From: Demequina sp.
GTDB taxonomy: Bacteria; Actinomycetota; Actinomycetes; Actinomycetales; Demequinaceae
Length of the DNA stretch: 40,919 nucleotides
NCBI GenBank assembly: GCA_030148645.1
Contig: JASBTB010000058.1
Coordinates: 1 to 40,919, forward strand
Direction of reading: 5' to 3'
The translations under genes were made by a program, and so were the position numbers. A model generated the notes under the pieces. That model saw only the letters and a program-made list of their open reading frames with translations. It had not been told where the DNA came from and made no database searches. This document shows positions 33,515 through 40,797 of this stretch, piece after piece (positions within the stretch are counted from its first letter, which is position 1; each line of letters opens with the position of its first letter).

Positions 33515-34867
33515 ATGGCATCGACGGGCATCGGGCCAACGGGCGAGCGTCGCCACTACGCCGCAGATCAGATCTTCTTCTCGACCACCGACAAGCGCGG
33601 CGTCATCGTGACGGTCAACTCCACTTTCGTCGCTTTGTCACGGTATGGGAAGGATCAGTTGGTGAGCGCCCCGCACAGTGTCATTCGGCATCCCCGCATG
33701 CCGAGCGGCCTCTTCCACATCATGTGGGAGAGGCTCCGGGCGGGCAAGTCGATGATGGGTTACATCGAGAACTTGGCCAAGGACGGTGCCGACTACCTCA
33801 CGTTCTCAACGGTGGCTCCTCTCAGCGAAGGATTCATCTCCGTCAGGAGCGCTGTCACCCGTCCCGACTTGTGGGAACCGGTGTCTCGCGCATACGCACA
33901 GACCCGGACGCTGGAGAACCAGTGGCGCCGCGACGGAGTGTCGAAAGTTGACACCGCTTCGTGGGGCGCTCAGGACCTTGCGGCTAGGTTCGCCGCCTTG
34001 GGATTCCCGACCTACGACGATGTCATGCGGACCTTGGGGCCCGCTGAGGTCGACCAAAGGCGCCGGCTCGCGCCGGTTCAACCGCCGCACACCATGCCCG
34101 GCGAGATGCTCCACGAGGTGGTGCGGGCCATCGGCGCGGTTGACCGCGAGTTGGACAGGCTACGTGCGCGCTACGAGGACGCGACGGCACTGGCGGCTGC
34201 GCTGCACACCGCGCACGCCGAATTCACCGCTACTGTCACCGGCTTGGAGTCCGCCGCAGCCGCTACAGCAGACGCCACGGCGAGCGTGGCCTCTGAAGCC
34301 CCCGCAGCGGCCAATACCGCGCAGGCTGCACTCCGGCTGGCCGTGTCGACACGCGACGACCTGAGCCCGCTCGCCCCGCTCCTCGCGGACGTGCGTGCCA
34401 CCGTGCTCGACCTGCGAGCCAGCCTCGCGCTATCGGTCCTCCATAACGACATGGCGATGGCCTTCGCACGAGAGGTGGCATCGGGGTCCTCAGACGGGGA
34501 CCCCCTGGCAACGGTGGTGCTCTTGGGTGAGACGGTGTCGGCGTCCGTTCGTCAGGGGCAGGAGTTGATCCAACGCGTGCGGGAGGAGTTGGGGCAGGTG
34601 GTGACTGCCATCGGGGCAGCACGGGCGGCGCTGCAAGCGTTCCAGCGGATGCTGACGAACTGGCGGCTTGTCGTGGTGCGATCCGGTGTATCGCACAAGC
34701 TCGGTGCTCTCGTGGACCCGATCGACACTCGGCTTTCCGTTGGATTGACAGAAATGAAGGACTTTGACGACTTGGCGCGGCGTTGTGTCACCTTAGGTCT
34801 CACTCTCGAATCTGAGACTTTGCTCGACGCCGCCGACCGTCTCGTCATTGCCGCTCGACGCCTGTAG
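33515..34867 (+). CDS. Soluble PAS-domain protein with a helical C-terminal region
   Basis: The protein has 450 residues. A PAS domain covers about residues 18-115, of the Aer-like type: FFSTTDKRGVIVTVNSTFVALSRY, then PHSVIRHPRMPSGLFHIMWERLRAGK, then the KDGADYLTFSTVAPL strand. From about residue 190 a long Ala-rich helical region, probably coiled coil (DRELDRLRARYEDATALAAALH through SAAAATADATASVASEAPAAANTAQAALRLAVSTRDDL), continues to the end. I see no kinase, GGDEF, EAL or chemotaxis signalling tip and no membrane segment, so the output is unknown. It could sense redox or a small ligand. AAAGGA about 8 bases before this ATG supports the start. The gene is alone between DUF1684 and menG. 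Confidence 0.75.
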   Translation: MASTGIGPTGERRHYAADQIFFSTTDKRGVIVTVNSTFVALSRYGKDQLVSAPHSVIRHPRMPSGLFHIMWERLRAGKSMMGYIENLAKDGADYLTFSTVAPLSEGFISVRSAVTRPDLWEPVSRAYAQTRTLENQWRRDGVSKVDTASWGAQDLAARFAALGFPTYDDVMRTLGPAEVDQRRRLAPVQPPHTMPGEMLHEVVRAIGAVDRELDRLRARYEDATALAAALHTAHAEFTATVTGLESAAAATADATASVASEAPAAANTAQAALRLAVSTRDDLSPLAPLLADVRATVLDLRASLALSVLHNDMAMAFAREVASGSSDGDPLATVVLLGETVSASVRQGQELIQRVREELGQVVTAIGAARAALQAFQRMLTNWRLVVVRSGVSHKLGALVDPIDTRLSVGLTEMKDFDDLARRCVTLGLTLESETLLDAADRLVIAARRL

Positions 34868-34996
34868 CGGCGGCCAGGGAAGCCCTGCGAAGCCGGCGAG
34901 TGGGTCGCGACGTCGTCAGCACCGTCCCGCCGACCTCGATCGACCGGGTCGCCTCGTTGTCCACCGGTGGATGGCGCCACGATCAGGCGGAACAGC

Positions 34997-35002
34997 TAGA
35001 CT
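34997..35002 (+). promoter_or_regulatory. -10 element of a leaderless promoter for menG
   Basis: TAGACT, then CGCGGT, then GTG (35009). It matches the parE promoter in hexamer and spacing. Confidence 0.5.
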
Positions 35003-35008
35003 CGCGGT

Positions 35009-35737
35009 GTGGCGATGGCAGATTTGACAAAGGAGCCCGGCGAGGTCGCCGGGATGTTCGACGGTGTCGCGCACGGCTATGACCGCATGAATGCGGTGCT
35101 GTCGTTCGGCAAAGTGGGTCACTGGCGCCGGGCGACCGGCAAGGCAGTCGCTGCGCAGCCCGGGGAGCGCATCCTCGACATCGCTGCGGGCACGGGCATG
35201 AGCGCCGCCGTGCTCGCGCGTTCCGGCGCCACGGTGGTCGCCCTCGATTTCTCCGAAGGTATGGTCGAGGAGGGGCGCCGCCGGCACCCCGACCTTGAGT
35301 TCGTCCTGGGGGACGCGGAGCGATTGCCGTTCGGCGACAACGAGTTCGATGCCGCCACGATCAGTTTCGGTCTGCGCAATGTGCAACACCCGCAGGCGGC
35401 GCTCTCGGACATGTATCGCGTGCTCAAGCCGGGAGGCCGTCTCGTCATCTGCGAGTTCTCACGCCCGCCTAGCGGCATGTTGCGCGCCAGTTACTTCGCC
35501 TACCTGCGCTACTTCATGCCGCTCATCGCCAGCGTGACCAGCACGAATCCTGAGGCGTATCGATACCTTTTCGACTCGATCAAGGACTGGCCAGACCAGG
35601 CGTCGCTCAGCCGGTGGCTGCGCACCGCAGGCTTCGCGCGGGTCGCCTACCGCAACCTGACGGCCGGGATCGTCACCCTGCATCGAGGGCGCAAGACCCT
35701 CGACGACGCGATTGGCGACCCGGCCCCTTCCTCATAA
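35009..35737 (+). CDS. menG: Demethylmenaquinone methyltransferase
   Basis: The protein has 242 residues. This SAM-dependent C-methyltransferase (UbiE/MenG family) performs the last step of menaquinone synthesis. VAGMFDGVAHGYDRMNAVLSFG near the N-terminus is the UbiE entry motif. SAM binding is shown by ILDIAAGTGMSAAVLA near 55-70 and GDAERLPFGDNEFDAATISFGLRNV near 107-131. The DMYRVLKPGGRLVICEFSRP and NPEAYRYLFDSIKDWPDQ motifs are family signatures. An Actinobacterium using menaquinone, with no ubiquinone genes in sight, supports MenG. The start is GTG, set by the TAGACT hexamer six bases upstream. The 158 bases to the mer operon hold no supportable gene. Confidence 0.93.
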   Translation: MAMADLTKEPGEVAGMFDGVAHGYDRMNAVLSFGKVGHWRRATGKAVAAQPGERILDIAAGTGMSAAVLARSGATVVALDFSEGMVEEGRRRHPDLEFVLGDAERLPFGDNEFDAATISFGLRNVQHPQAALSDMYRVLKPGGRLVICEFSRPPSGMLRASYFAYLRYFMPLIASVTSTNPEAYRYLFDSIKDWPDQASLSRWLRTAGFARVAYRNLTAGIVTLHRGRKTLDDAIGDPAPSS

Positions 35738-35895
35738 GGTTGCGGTGAGCGTCGTCAATGGCGAGGCGTTCTCCCGGGTGGGCAGCAGCTAGTCTCCTAT
35801 GCTGGAGGACCTGGAATCCTACCCAGACATCGACGCACGCAATCCGGCGCCGTTCTGCATTGCTCAGAGCCGATAGTACCCGTGTGTGGGGCTGT

Positions 35896-36558
35896 TCAGC
35901 AGCAGCCAGCCTGCTGTGGCGGTGCGACGGCGGGTTGGGCCCGTGCCGTCGCCTCTGCCGTGAGCATCGTCTGGGCCAGGCCAACCCCAAGCGCATAGGC
36001 GTCGGCGACGGGCACGACCTCCCCCTCCGGGTGCGCCTCGAGCCAAGGCTGCGCCGACTCCGGGGAGTCGAAGTAATGGACCTGATTGCAGAACGCGGAA
36101 CGTACTGACGTCATGTCCTTGGGGTTGACCAGGGAGACGACGGCAGTCGCCGGGCTGACGGCGGTCGCACCGTCCGGGCCGACGCTCACTCGCACCGGGA
36201 CTCCGGTTCCCGGGGTCGCCGATTCGATTCGCGCCGAGGTCCCCAGCAGGGTGGGGAAAATCAGGGTATCGAGCGCACACCAGGTGTAGAGCTGCTCACC
36301 GTGAACCTCAAGACGGTGCGCGGTGGGTCGCAGGGTGAGCCCCCATCCGACGATCCGGCCATCCTCGTATTCGATGTCGGGCATCGCAACGAGGGCCAGG
36401 CGTACCTCTTGCACACTCCTGCCCGTTGCGGCGGCGAGCGCGGGAATGTCGACGGGGTCGCCGTGGGCCAGCAACGTCAGCAGCGGAAGCCACAGCGAAG
36501 CGTCTTGATCAAGCCCGGACGCACTGAGTTGTCGTGCCACGGTGTTTTTCTGGTTCAT
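35896..36558 (-). CDS. merB: Alkylmercury lyase (organomercurial lyase)
   Basis: The protein has 220 residues and breaks the carbon-mercury bond, releasing Hg(II) for MerA. The catalytic residues align: C94 and D97 in WCALD and C157 in SAFCNQ, matching the Cys-x-x-Asp and second Cys of characterised MerB (C96, D99, C159 in the R831b enzyme). An N-terminal winged-helix-like segment (DIPALAAATGRSVQEVRLALVAMP) precedes the core. Unusually, the protein ends in a vicinal cysteine pair (C219-C220) after a proline-rich tail, as MerA does. AAAGGA stands 8 bases before the ATG. It lies 35 bases after merA in the same operon. Confidence 0.9.
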   Translation of the reverse strand: MNQKNTVARQLSASGLDQDASLWLPLLTLLAHGDPVDIPALAAATGRSVQEVRLALVAMPDIEYEDGRIVGWGLTLRPTAHRLEVHGEQLYTWCALDTLIFPTLLGTSARIESATPGTGVPVRVSVGPDGATAVSPATAVVSLVNPKDMTSVRSAFCNQVHYFDSPESAQPWLEAHPEGEVVPVADAYALGVGLAQTMLTAEATARAQPAVAPPQQAGCC

Positions 36559-36593
36559 CGTGATGGTCCTTTCGTGGTTTCGTGACCGGAGGC

Positions 36594-38036
36594 TCAGGTG
36601 GCGCAACAGGACAGTTTGCTCACGTCCGTGCGAAAAGACTGTGCGGCAATCTTGATGCCTTCGGCCATGGTCAGGTAGGGGCACCACATGTTGGCGACCT
36701 GGTCTACCGTCATGTGGGCTTCCAGGATGTAGACCCCGGCTGCGGCGAGGTCGCCAGCCTCCTGTGCGACGGCGGTGATGCCGACGATACGGCCAGTCGT
36801 GGCGTCTGCGACGATCTTGATGAATCCGCGGGTGTCCCGGTTCACGAGCGCCCGCGGAACATAGTCGAGGGGCAGGACTCGGCACACGCAGCGGATACCG
36901 GCCGCGTTGGCTTCTTCGTCGGTCATTCCCACCGCCGCCATGGCGGGACTGGTGAAAGTCACCCGGGGCAGGTGCCGGTAGTCGACCTCCCGCCCGGCGT
37001 CGTTGAACGCGTTGTCGACCATGATCGACCCGTGCGCCCCGGCCACGTACACGAACTGTGGGTGCCCCGTCACGTCGCCCGCCGCCCAGATGCGAGGATT
37101 GGAACTGGCAAGTCGGTTGTCGACGACCACCTCACCGCGGTCGCCAACCTGGACGCCTACCGCCTCCAGATTCAGTCCCGTGGTGACGGGTCGCCGACCC
37201 GTGGCCACGAGGAATTTGGTCGCCCGGAACTCCTCATTGCCGCCGGACACGGTGGCGGTGGCGATGACGTCACCGCTTTGCGCCTCCGTTCGCACGGAGG
37301 TCACCGTTGCGCGGCGCACCACCCGGATACCCTCGTCGGCGAAGACCCCGGAAAGCGCACGGGACGCCTCGGGCTCTTCATGCGACGCGAGTCGTGAACG
37401 GACAAGAAGAGTCACCTTCGATCCGAGGCGGGCGAACAGTTGAGCCTGCTCCAGCGCCACATATCCGCCGCCGAACACGATCAACGATTCGGGCACCGCG
37501 TCCAACTCCATCGCCGTGGTGGACGTCAGGTAATCCACCGCTTCGAGTCCCTCCACGGGAGGCGCCCAGGGACGGGACCCGGTGGCAACAAGATAGTGAG
37601 CGGCTCGCACGGAGGAACGGCTTGCGTCCTGTCCGGAGATTTCCAGGACCGGGTCCGCGGCAGTGCCGACGAAGGCGGCGGTGCCCTGGCGCAAGTCCCA
37701 CCCGTACTCCCCGATCAGGTCGACGTACTTGTCGGCACGCAAGCCTTCTACCAGGGAACGCTTGCCCTCGATCAACGCCCTCATGTCCACGGGGTCTGCG
37801 GCGGTCGAAATACCGGGGAACCTCCCGGAGTCCAGGGCCACGTGCCGGGCCTGCGCTGCGGCAAGGAGCGCTTTGGAGGGCACGCATCCGGTGTTGACAC
37901 ACGTCCCACCGATGGTGGAGCGTTCCACCATCAGCACCCGCTTTCCCAGGTTGGTCGCCCGGATTGCGGCTGCGAAGGCCCCGCCCCCCGAACCGATGAC
38001 GGCAAGGTCGTAGTCGGATGCTGTTGGTTCAGGCAT
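36594..38036 (-). CDS. merA: Mercuric reductase
   Basis: The protein has 480 residues. This flavoprotein reduces Hg(II) to volatile Hg(0) with NADPH. The FAD-binding start is DYDLAVIGSGGGAFAAAIRA, the redox pair is C46/C51 in GGTCVNTGCVPSK, an NADPH-binding GGGYVALEQAQ turn follows near residue 200, and the second FAD motif is IWAAGDVTG near 330. The C-terminal mercury-delivering pair C477-C478 in KLSCCAT is present, which identifies MerA over other pyridine-nucleotide disulfide reductases. The N-terminal HMA-type (NmerA) domain of many MerA proteins is absent. GGAGGA before the ATG supports the start. It is the first gene of the operon, with a MerR-type operator about 60-90 bases upstream. 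Confidence 0.95.
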   Translation of the reverse strand: MPEPTASDYDLAVIGSGGGAFAAAIRATNLGKRVLMVERSTIGGTCVNTGCVPSKALLAAAQARHVALDSGRFPGISTAADPVDMRALIEGKRSLVEGLRADKYVDLIGEYGWDLRQGTAAFVGTAADPVLEISGQDASRSSVRAAHYLVATGSRPWAPPVEGLEAVDYLTSTTAMELDAVPESLIVFGGGYVALEQAQLFARLGSKVTLLVRSRLASHEEPEASRALSGVFADEGIRVVRRATVTSVRTEAQSGDVIATATVSGGNEEFRATKFLVATGRRPVTTGLNLEAVGVQVGDRGEVVVDNRLASSNPRIWAAGDVTGHPQFVYVAGAHGSIMVDNAFNDAGREVDYRHLPRVTFTSPAMAAVGMTDEEANAAGIRCVCRVLPLDYVPRALVNRDTRGFIKIVADATTGRIVGITAVAQEAGDLAAAGVYILEAHMTVDQVANMWCPYLTMAEGIKIAAQSFRTDVSKLSCCAT

Positions 38037-38099
38037 GATTCCTCCGAAGTCGTGTCGCAGACGGGGCCACACAGCCCCGCCAGTGTCTTTGGCTCAGTA

Positions 38100-38127
38100 T
38101 TGACCTTCTCCCATAGGACAAGGTCAA
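38100..38127 (-). promoter_or_regulatory. MerR-family-type operator/promoter of the merAB operon
   Basis: TTGACCTT (38100-38107) and AAGGTCAA (38120-38127) form a perfect 8-bp dyad with a 12-base centre. Read on the minus strand it gives a -35 TTGACC, a 20-base spacer and a -10-like AATACT (38101-38096), the over-long spacer used by MerR, CueR and ZntR-type activators. The half-sites resemble the copA operator of CueR. The start would lie about 50 bases before merA. Confidence 0.65.
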
Positions 38128-38400
38128 GCGGCGGTGTGTCACTGCGTGGTGATGCGTCGTTGAGCCTGCAGGCACCGCCGGACCCTTCGTGCGGTGGGGG
38201 TGGCGTCCGATGCGACGCTTGGACTGGCAGACCCGACGAGGTGGTCGGTGCGTTGCGGTCCACGTCGGCAACAGCCAGGGGGCAACAACCATGCGGCAAC
38301 CGGCGCCACTGCGCCCCCGCGCCTCGTGCAGGTCCGTTGCGTGATCAGACTGGGACACTCGCACTCGAAAGCCTGCCGCAGAACAGGGTTTCGCAGTGTT
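38128..38400. other. Non-coding interval between the mer operator and the tRNA fragment
   Basis: These 273 bases show no convincing gene on either strand. In particular I find no MerR helix-turn-helix or C-terminal cysteine pattern, intact or broken, although a regulator would be expected here. Confidence 0.5.
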
Positions 38401-38420
38401 CACCAGGGCCTTTCCTGGTG
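38401..38420 (-). terminator. Hairpin following the tRNA 3' end
   Basis: CACCAGG (38401-38407) and CCTGGTG (38414-38420) pair perfectly around six bases. On the minus strand the left arm uses the terminal CACCA of the tRNA fragment, so this looks like the original tRNA terminator. Confidence 0.5.
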
Positions 38421-38448
38421 GGCGATACTGGGATCGAACCAGTGACCT
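38416..38448 (-). other. 3' part of a tRNA gene, attachment site of the integrative element
   Basis: Read on the minus strand: variable loop AGGTC (38448-38444), a T-stem ACTGG/CCAGT with loop TTCGATC (38443-38427), acceptor 3' strand ATCGCCC (38426-38420), then ACCA (38419-38416). The anticodon arm, D-arm and 5' acceptor strand (expected GGGCGAT) are missing; the sequence changes abruptly upstream at 38449. The fragment resembles actinobacterial tRNA-Val(CAC), though that identity is from memory. This is the pattern left when an element integrates into a tRNA 3' end: one border keeps only the 3' part, with the integrase beside it. Confidence 0.7.
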
Positions 38449-38471
38449 GGCCATGACCGCCACACTGTCTT

Positions 38472-38500
38472 TACCTCGGTGTTTCCTCGTAGTACCTCGG
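38472..38500 (+). repeat. Phased direct repeats near the attachment site
   Basis: TACCTCGG at 38472 and 38493, with the related TTCCTCGT at 38483 between them, so the starts are 11 and 10 bases apart. Such helically phased sites are typical of integrase arm or excisionase binding regions. Confidence 0.55.
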
Positions 38501-38519
38501 ATAATGTTCACAGTAGCGC

Positions 38520-38556
38520 GTGTCACGACTGGACACAAGTGGACACGCCTGTACCC
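38520..38556 (+). repeat. Four heptamers at exact 10-base spacing upstream of int
   Basis: GTGTCAC (38520), TGGACAC (38530), TGGACAC (38540) and TGTACCC (38550) stand one helical turn apart, the middle two identical. They lie between the tRNA fragment and the integrase gene, just before a TATATT hexamer at 38558. Confidence 0.6.
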
Positions 38557-38557
38557 T

Positions 38558-38563
38558 TATATT
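38558..38563 (+). promoter_or_regulatory. Candidate -10 element for the integrase gene
   Basis: TATATT, 28 bases before the GTG. A -35 at standard spacing is not evident, and the region upstream is occupied by the phased heptamers, so activation or repression by a protein bound there is likely. Confidence 0.4.
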
Positions 38564-38591
38564 GCACGCAGGGTGCACGAGCGGAGGAAAC

Positions 38592-39719
38592 GTGACGCGA
38601 TCACGGCGGGGATGGGGCGCTATACGCAAGCTCCCAAGCGGCAACTATCAGGCGTCCTACCAAGGGCCGGACATGCAACGCCACGTTGCGCCCACCACGT
38701 TTCAAGACAAGGACGCCGCGACCGTATGGCTCACGAATCAGCGCAGGGCGGTCGAGGATGGCACGTGGAGCCCCCGCACCGCAGACGGGGCGCACCAGCG
38801 TCGCAAGACGGTTGCGGACGCGTTCGAGGCCTACCTGACACGTCCACGACGGCGCGACCTGAAACCGCGCACCGAGGCCCATTACCGCGAACTGTTCGCC
38901 CGTTTCATCAACCCCTCATTCGGTGATACCGCCGTAGCGGGCGTGATGGTCGAGGACGTAAACGCCTGGTACACGGATCGCACGCTATGGCGCAAGAAAG
39001 ACGGATCGATCATGCGCACCTACCGGGCACACGCATACCAACTCCTGTCGTCGGTCCTGGGCTACTCACTGCCGAGTGGTGCCGTGAACCCCTGCCAGAT
39101 CGAACACGCCGGGACCGTGGACACTGAACGCGAGATCAGGCCCGCGACACTTGACGAACTCACCACCATGACCGCCGCCATGCCTGACAGGTACGCCGCC
39201 ATGATCCCGCTCACGGCCTGGTGTGCGCTGCGGTTCGGGGAAGTCGCGGAACTACGCCGCAAAGACCTCGACCTCACCGCTGGGCTAGTCCGGGTGAGTC
39301 GCGGCGTGACTCGCGTAGGGAAGCAAACCTACATCGGCACACCGAAAGCGGAGAGCAAGCGGAAGGTCAATATCCCCCCGCACCTGATGCCCATGATCAA
39401 AGACCACCTACGCGACCACGTGGGGCGCGCTGACACGGCCCTACTGTTCCCGGCGGCATCGGGCGGCAACCTTGCCCCCTCGACCCTGTACCGCCATTTC
39501 TATAAGGCGAGAGACGCCGCAGGCAGGCCGGACCTTCACTGGCACGATTTGAGACACACAGGGGCGACACTGGCGGCACGGGCAGGCGCAACGCTCACCG
39601 AGCAAATGGCACGCCTGGGGCACAAGACACCGCAAATGGCGATCCGTTATCAGCACGCCGCCGCCGACCGTGACAAGGTGATCGCGGCGGCGCTGTCGGG
39701 GCTTGCGAGGGGCGCTTGA
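38592..39719 (+). CDS. int: Tyrosine recombinase/integrase
   Basis: The protein has 375 residues. It begins with an AP2-like or arm-binding N-terminal segment (RRGWGAIRKLPSGNYQASYQG), a core-binding domain near 70-170 (FEAYLTRPRRRDLKPRTEAHYRELFARFINP), and a catalytic domain whose residues are all visible: R214 in ALRFGE, a Lys at about 252 in GTPKAESKRK, H318 and R321 in HDLRHTG, H344 in LGHKT and Y353 in IRYQHA. It would integrate and excise the element at the tRNA site 150 bases upstream. I start it at GTG 38592 because GGAGGA lies 3 to 8 bases before it; a longer frame reaches 38520 but would run through the phased repeats. The stop overlaps the next start by one base (TGATG). Confidence 0.93.
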   Translation: MTRSRRGWGAIRKLPSGNYQASYQGPDMQRHVAPTTFQDKDAATVWLTNQRRAVEDGTWSPRTADGAHQRRKTVADAFEAYLTRPRRRDLKPRTEAHYRELFARFINPSFGDTAVAGVMVEDVNAWYTDRTLWRKKDGSIMRTYRAHAYQLLSSVLGYSLPSGAVNPCQIEHAGTVDTEREIRPATLDELTTMTAAMPDRYAAMIPLTAWCALRFGEVAELRRKDLDLTAGLVRVSRGVTRVGKQTYIGTPKAESKRKVNIPPHLMPMIKDHLRDHVGRADTALLFPAASGGNLAPSTLYRHFYKARDAAGRPDLHWHDLRHTGATLAARAGATLTEQMARLGHKTPQMAIRYQHAAADRDKVIAAALSGLARGA

Positions 39720-40372
39720 TGGACATCTTCGGCTTGCCGGACGACCAGGTGCGCGCAATTCTGCATACGCCAGAAGGTGCAACCGCACTGTGGCACTCCG
39801 ATGAGATGCCTGCCGTCATTGTTCGTTGTCCGGAGAGGCACACGCTGGCACGCGTCTATACGGTTCTCGGCACGGCGTATCTCGTCGTGGGCCAGACGAC
39901 CGTGATGCAGAGCTGGCGCACAGGCCTATGGGGCCAGCCGCATGGCCCGCGCACATGGGACTTGGGTAGGCCTGGCCTCAACGACGACGACTGGGAGGAA
40001 GTGCGCTGCCATTGTCGGGGTTGGACGATCCCGCTTGGCTACGTATATGAGTCGTGGTCGAAAGGTGAGAAGGAGTTCATTCTCGACCAGGAGGATGCCC
40101 ATGTCCCAGGCGACGATTTCGATGCCGCCATATCCACTGTGCGGAGTTACGTGGAGTGGGCTGGGAGCGCATGGGATGATCACTACGACCCCGACCGGGG
40201 ACCGGATTACGAGGCAGACAGTGCCCGCGAAGAACTCTCGGCATTGCTCGCGACACTTGACGAGGGTGTGCGAACGCGTGGCGAGATCGAGGCGATAGAG
40301 ACGCGGGCGAGAACGATCGCGGACACCTACATCAACTGGGACCACGCCCGCGATATGTGGTTGGACAGGTAG
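39719..40372 (+). CDS. Unknown protein encoded after the integrase, possible zinc-binding
   Basis: The protein has 217 residues and matches no family that I recognise. The first half has a Cys/His pattern (C37 and H41 in RCPERH; C97 and C99 in RCHCRGW) that could form a zinc ribbon. The second half is acidic, with many Asp and Glu (DHYDPDRGPDYEADSAREEL), and ends in long helices (LLATLDEGVRTRGEIEAIETRARTIADTYI). No membrane segment or signal peptide is seen. The ATG overlaps the integrase stop, so the two are translated together, which suggests a role in control or movement of the element. An excisionase-like gene follows after 125 bases. Confidence 0.65.
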   Translation: MDIFGLPDDQVRAILHTPEGATALWHSDEMPAVIVRCPERHTLARVYTVLGTAYLVVGQTTVMQSWRTGLWGQPHGPRTWDLGRPGLNDDDWEEVRCHCRGWTIPLGYVYESWSKGEKEFILDQEDAHVPGDDFDAAISTVRSYVEWAGSAWDDHYDPDRGPDYEADSAREELSALLATLDEGVRTRGEIEAIETRARTIADTYINWDHARDMWLDR

Positions 40373-40413
40373 GGCGCGGCGCAGCGACACGCCTGGTCAC
40401 TTGACACCATTGC

Positions 40414-40419
40414 TAGACT
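40414..40419 (+). promoter_or_regulatory. Candidate -10 element for the excisionase-like gene
   Basis: TAGACT, with TTGACA at 40401-40406 nearby but too close (7 bases) to serve as its -35; TTGACA could instead pair with TAGCCC at 40425, 18 bases on. Either would give a leader of about 60-75 bases. Confidence 0.3.
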
Positions 40420-40497
40420 TTTTGTAGCCCGATGCACTGCGTCGAAGATCGTTCCGTGAAGTGGGCAGCACGCGATTCCTGACAAGGGGACGCGAGT

Positions 40498-40797
40498 ATG
40501 CCCACATCCGCCAAATATGGCGGCGTTCACGATGCCGCCACAATCCTCCAATGCTCTGACAAGACGGTGCGCCGCCTCGTCGCCGAGGGCGCAATCCCCG
40601 CATACAGAATGCCGGGAAAGTCACGCCTAATCCGCATTCGCCTCGACGAGCTCGAAGCATCGTTGCGCCTAATTCCCTCCGGCGCGGTGTCCAGCCGTGC
40701 GGTCGCGATGTCCGCAGACCTAGGGGTCAACGTCGCCGCCCAGGTGCTCGACGTGCATCATGAACGTGCCCGCATTGGGGCGGGTGCTACACCATGA
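40498..40797 (+). CDS. MerR/excisionase-type helix-turn-helix protein
   Basis: The protein has 99 residues. A winged helix-turn-helix of the DNA-binding excisionase type occupies about residues 9-55: GGVHDAATILQCSDKTVRRLVAEGAIPAYRMPGKSRLIRIRLDELEASL, with the AYRMPG-R-x-x-IR wing typical of this family. It is the expected partner of the tyrosine integrase, directing excision or regulating element genes. The C-terminal 40 residues are not recognised. AAGGGG about 8 bases before the ATG supports the start. The stop overlaps the next start by four bases (ATGA). Confidence 0.82.
   Translation: MPTSAKYGGVHDAATILQCSDKTVRRLVAEGAIPAYRMPGKSRLIRIRLDELEASLRLIPSGAVSSRAVAMSADLGVNVAAQVLDVHHERARIGAGATP

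Noticed and set aside
35799-35876. A 25-codon frame (MLEDLESYPD...) after menG, possibly the start of a broken gene
   Set aside because: It is short, lacks a ribosome binding site, and resembles no known start; the TAGTCT upstream has the wrong spacing.
38128-38400. A merR gene or remnant upstream of merA
   Set aside because: Neither strand shows the MerR helix-turn-helix (YYE-type motif) or the metal-binding cysteine pattern; stops interrupt all frames.
38418-38495. A complete tRNA gene on the minus strand
   Set aside because: Only the variable loop, T-arm and acceptor 3' strand fit. The sequence upstream cannot form an anticodon or D-arm, and no GGGCGAT 5' strand is present at the right distance.
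38520-38591. A 24-codon upstream extension of the integrase
   Set aside because: It would run through the phased repeats and the TATATT hexamer; GGAGGA lies before GTG 38592.
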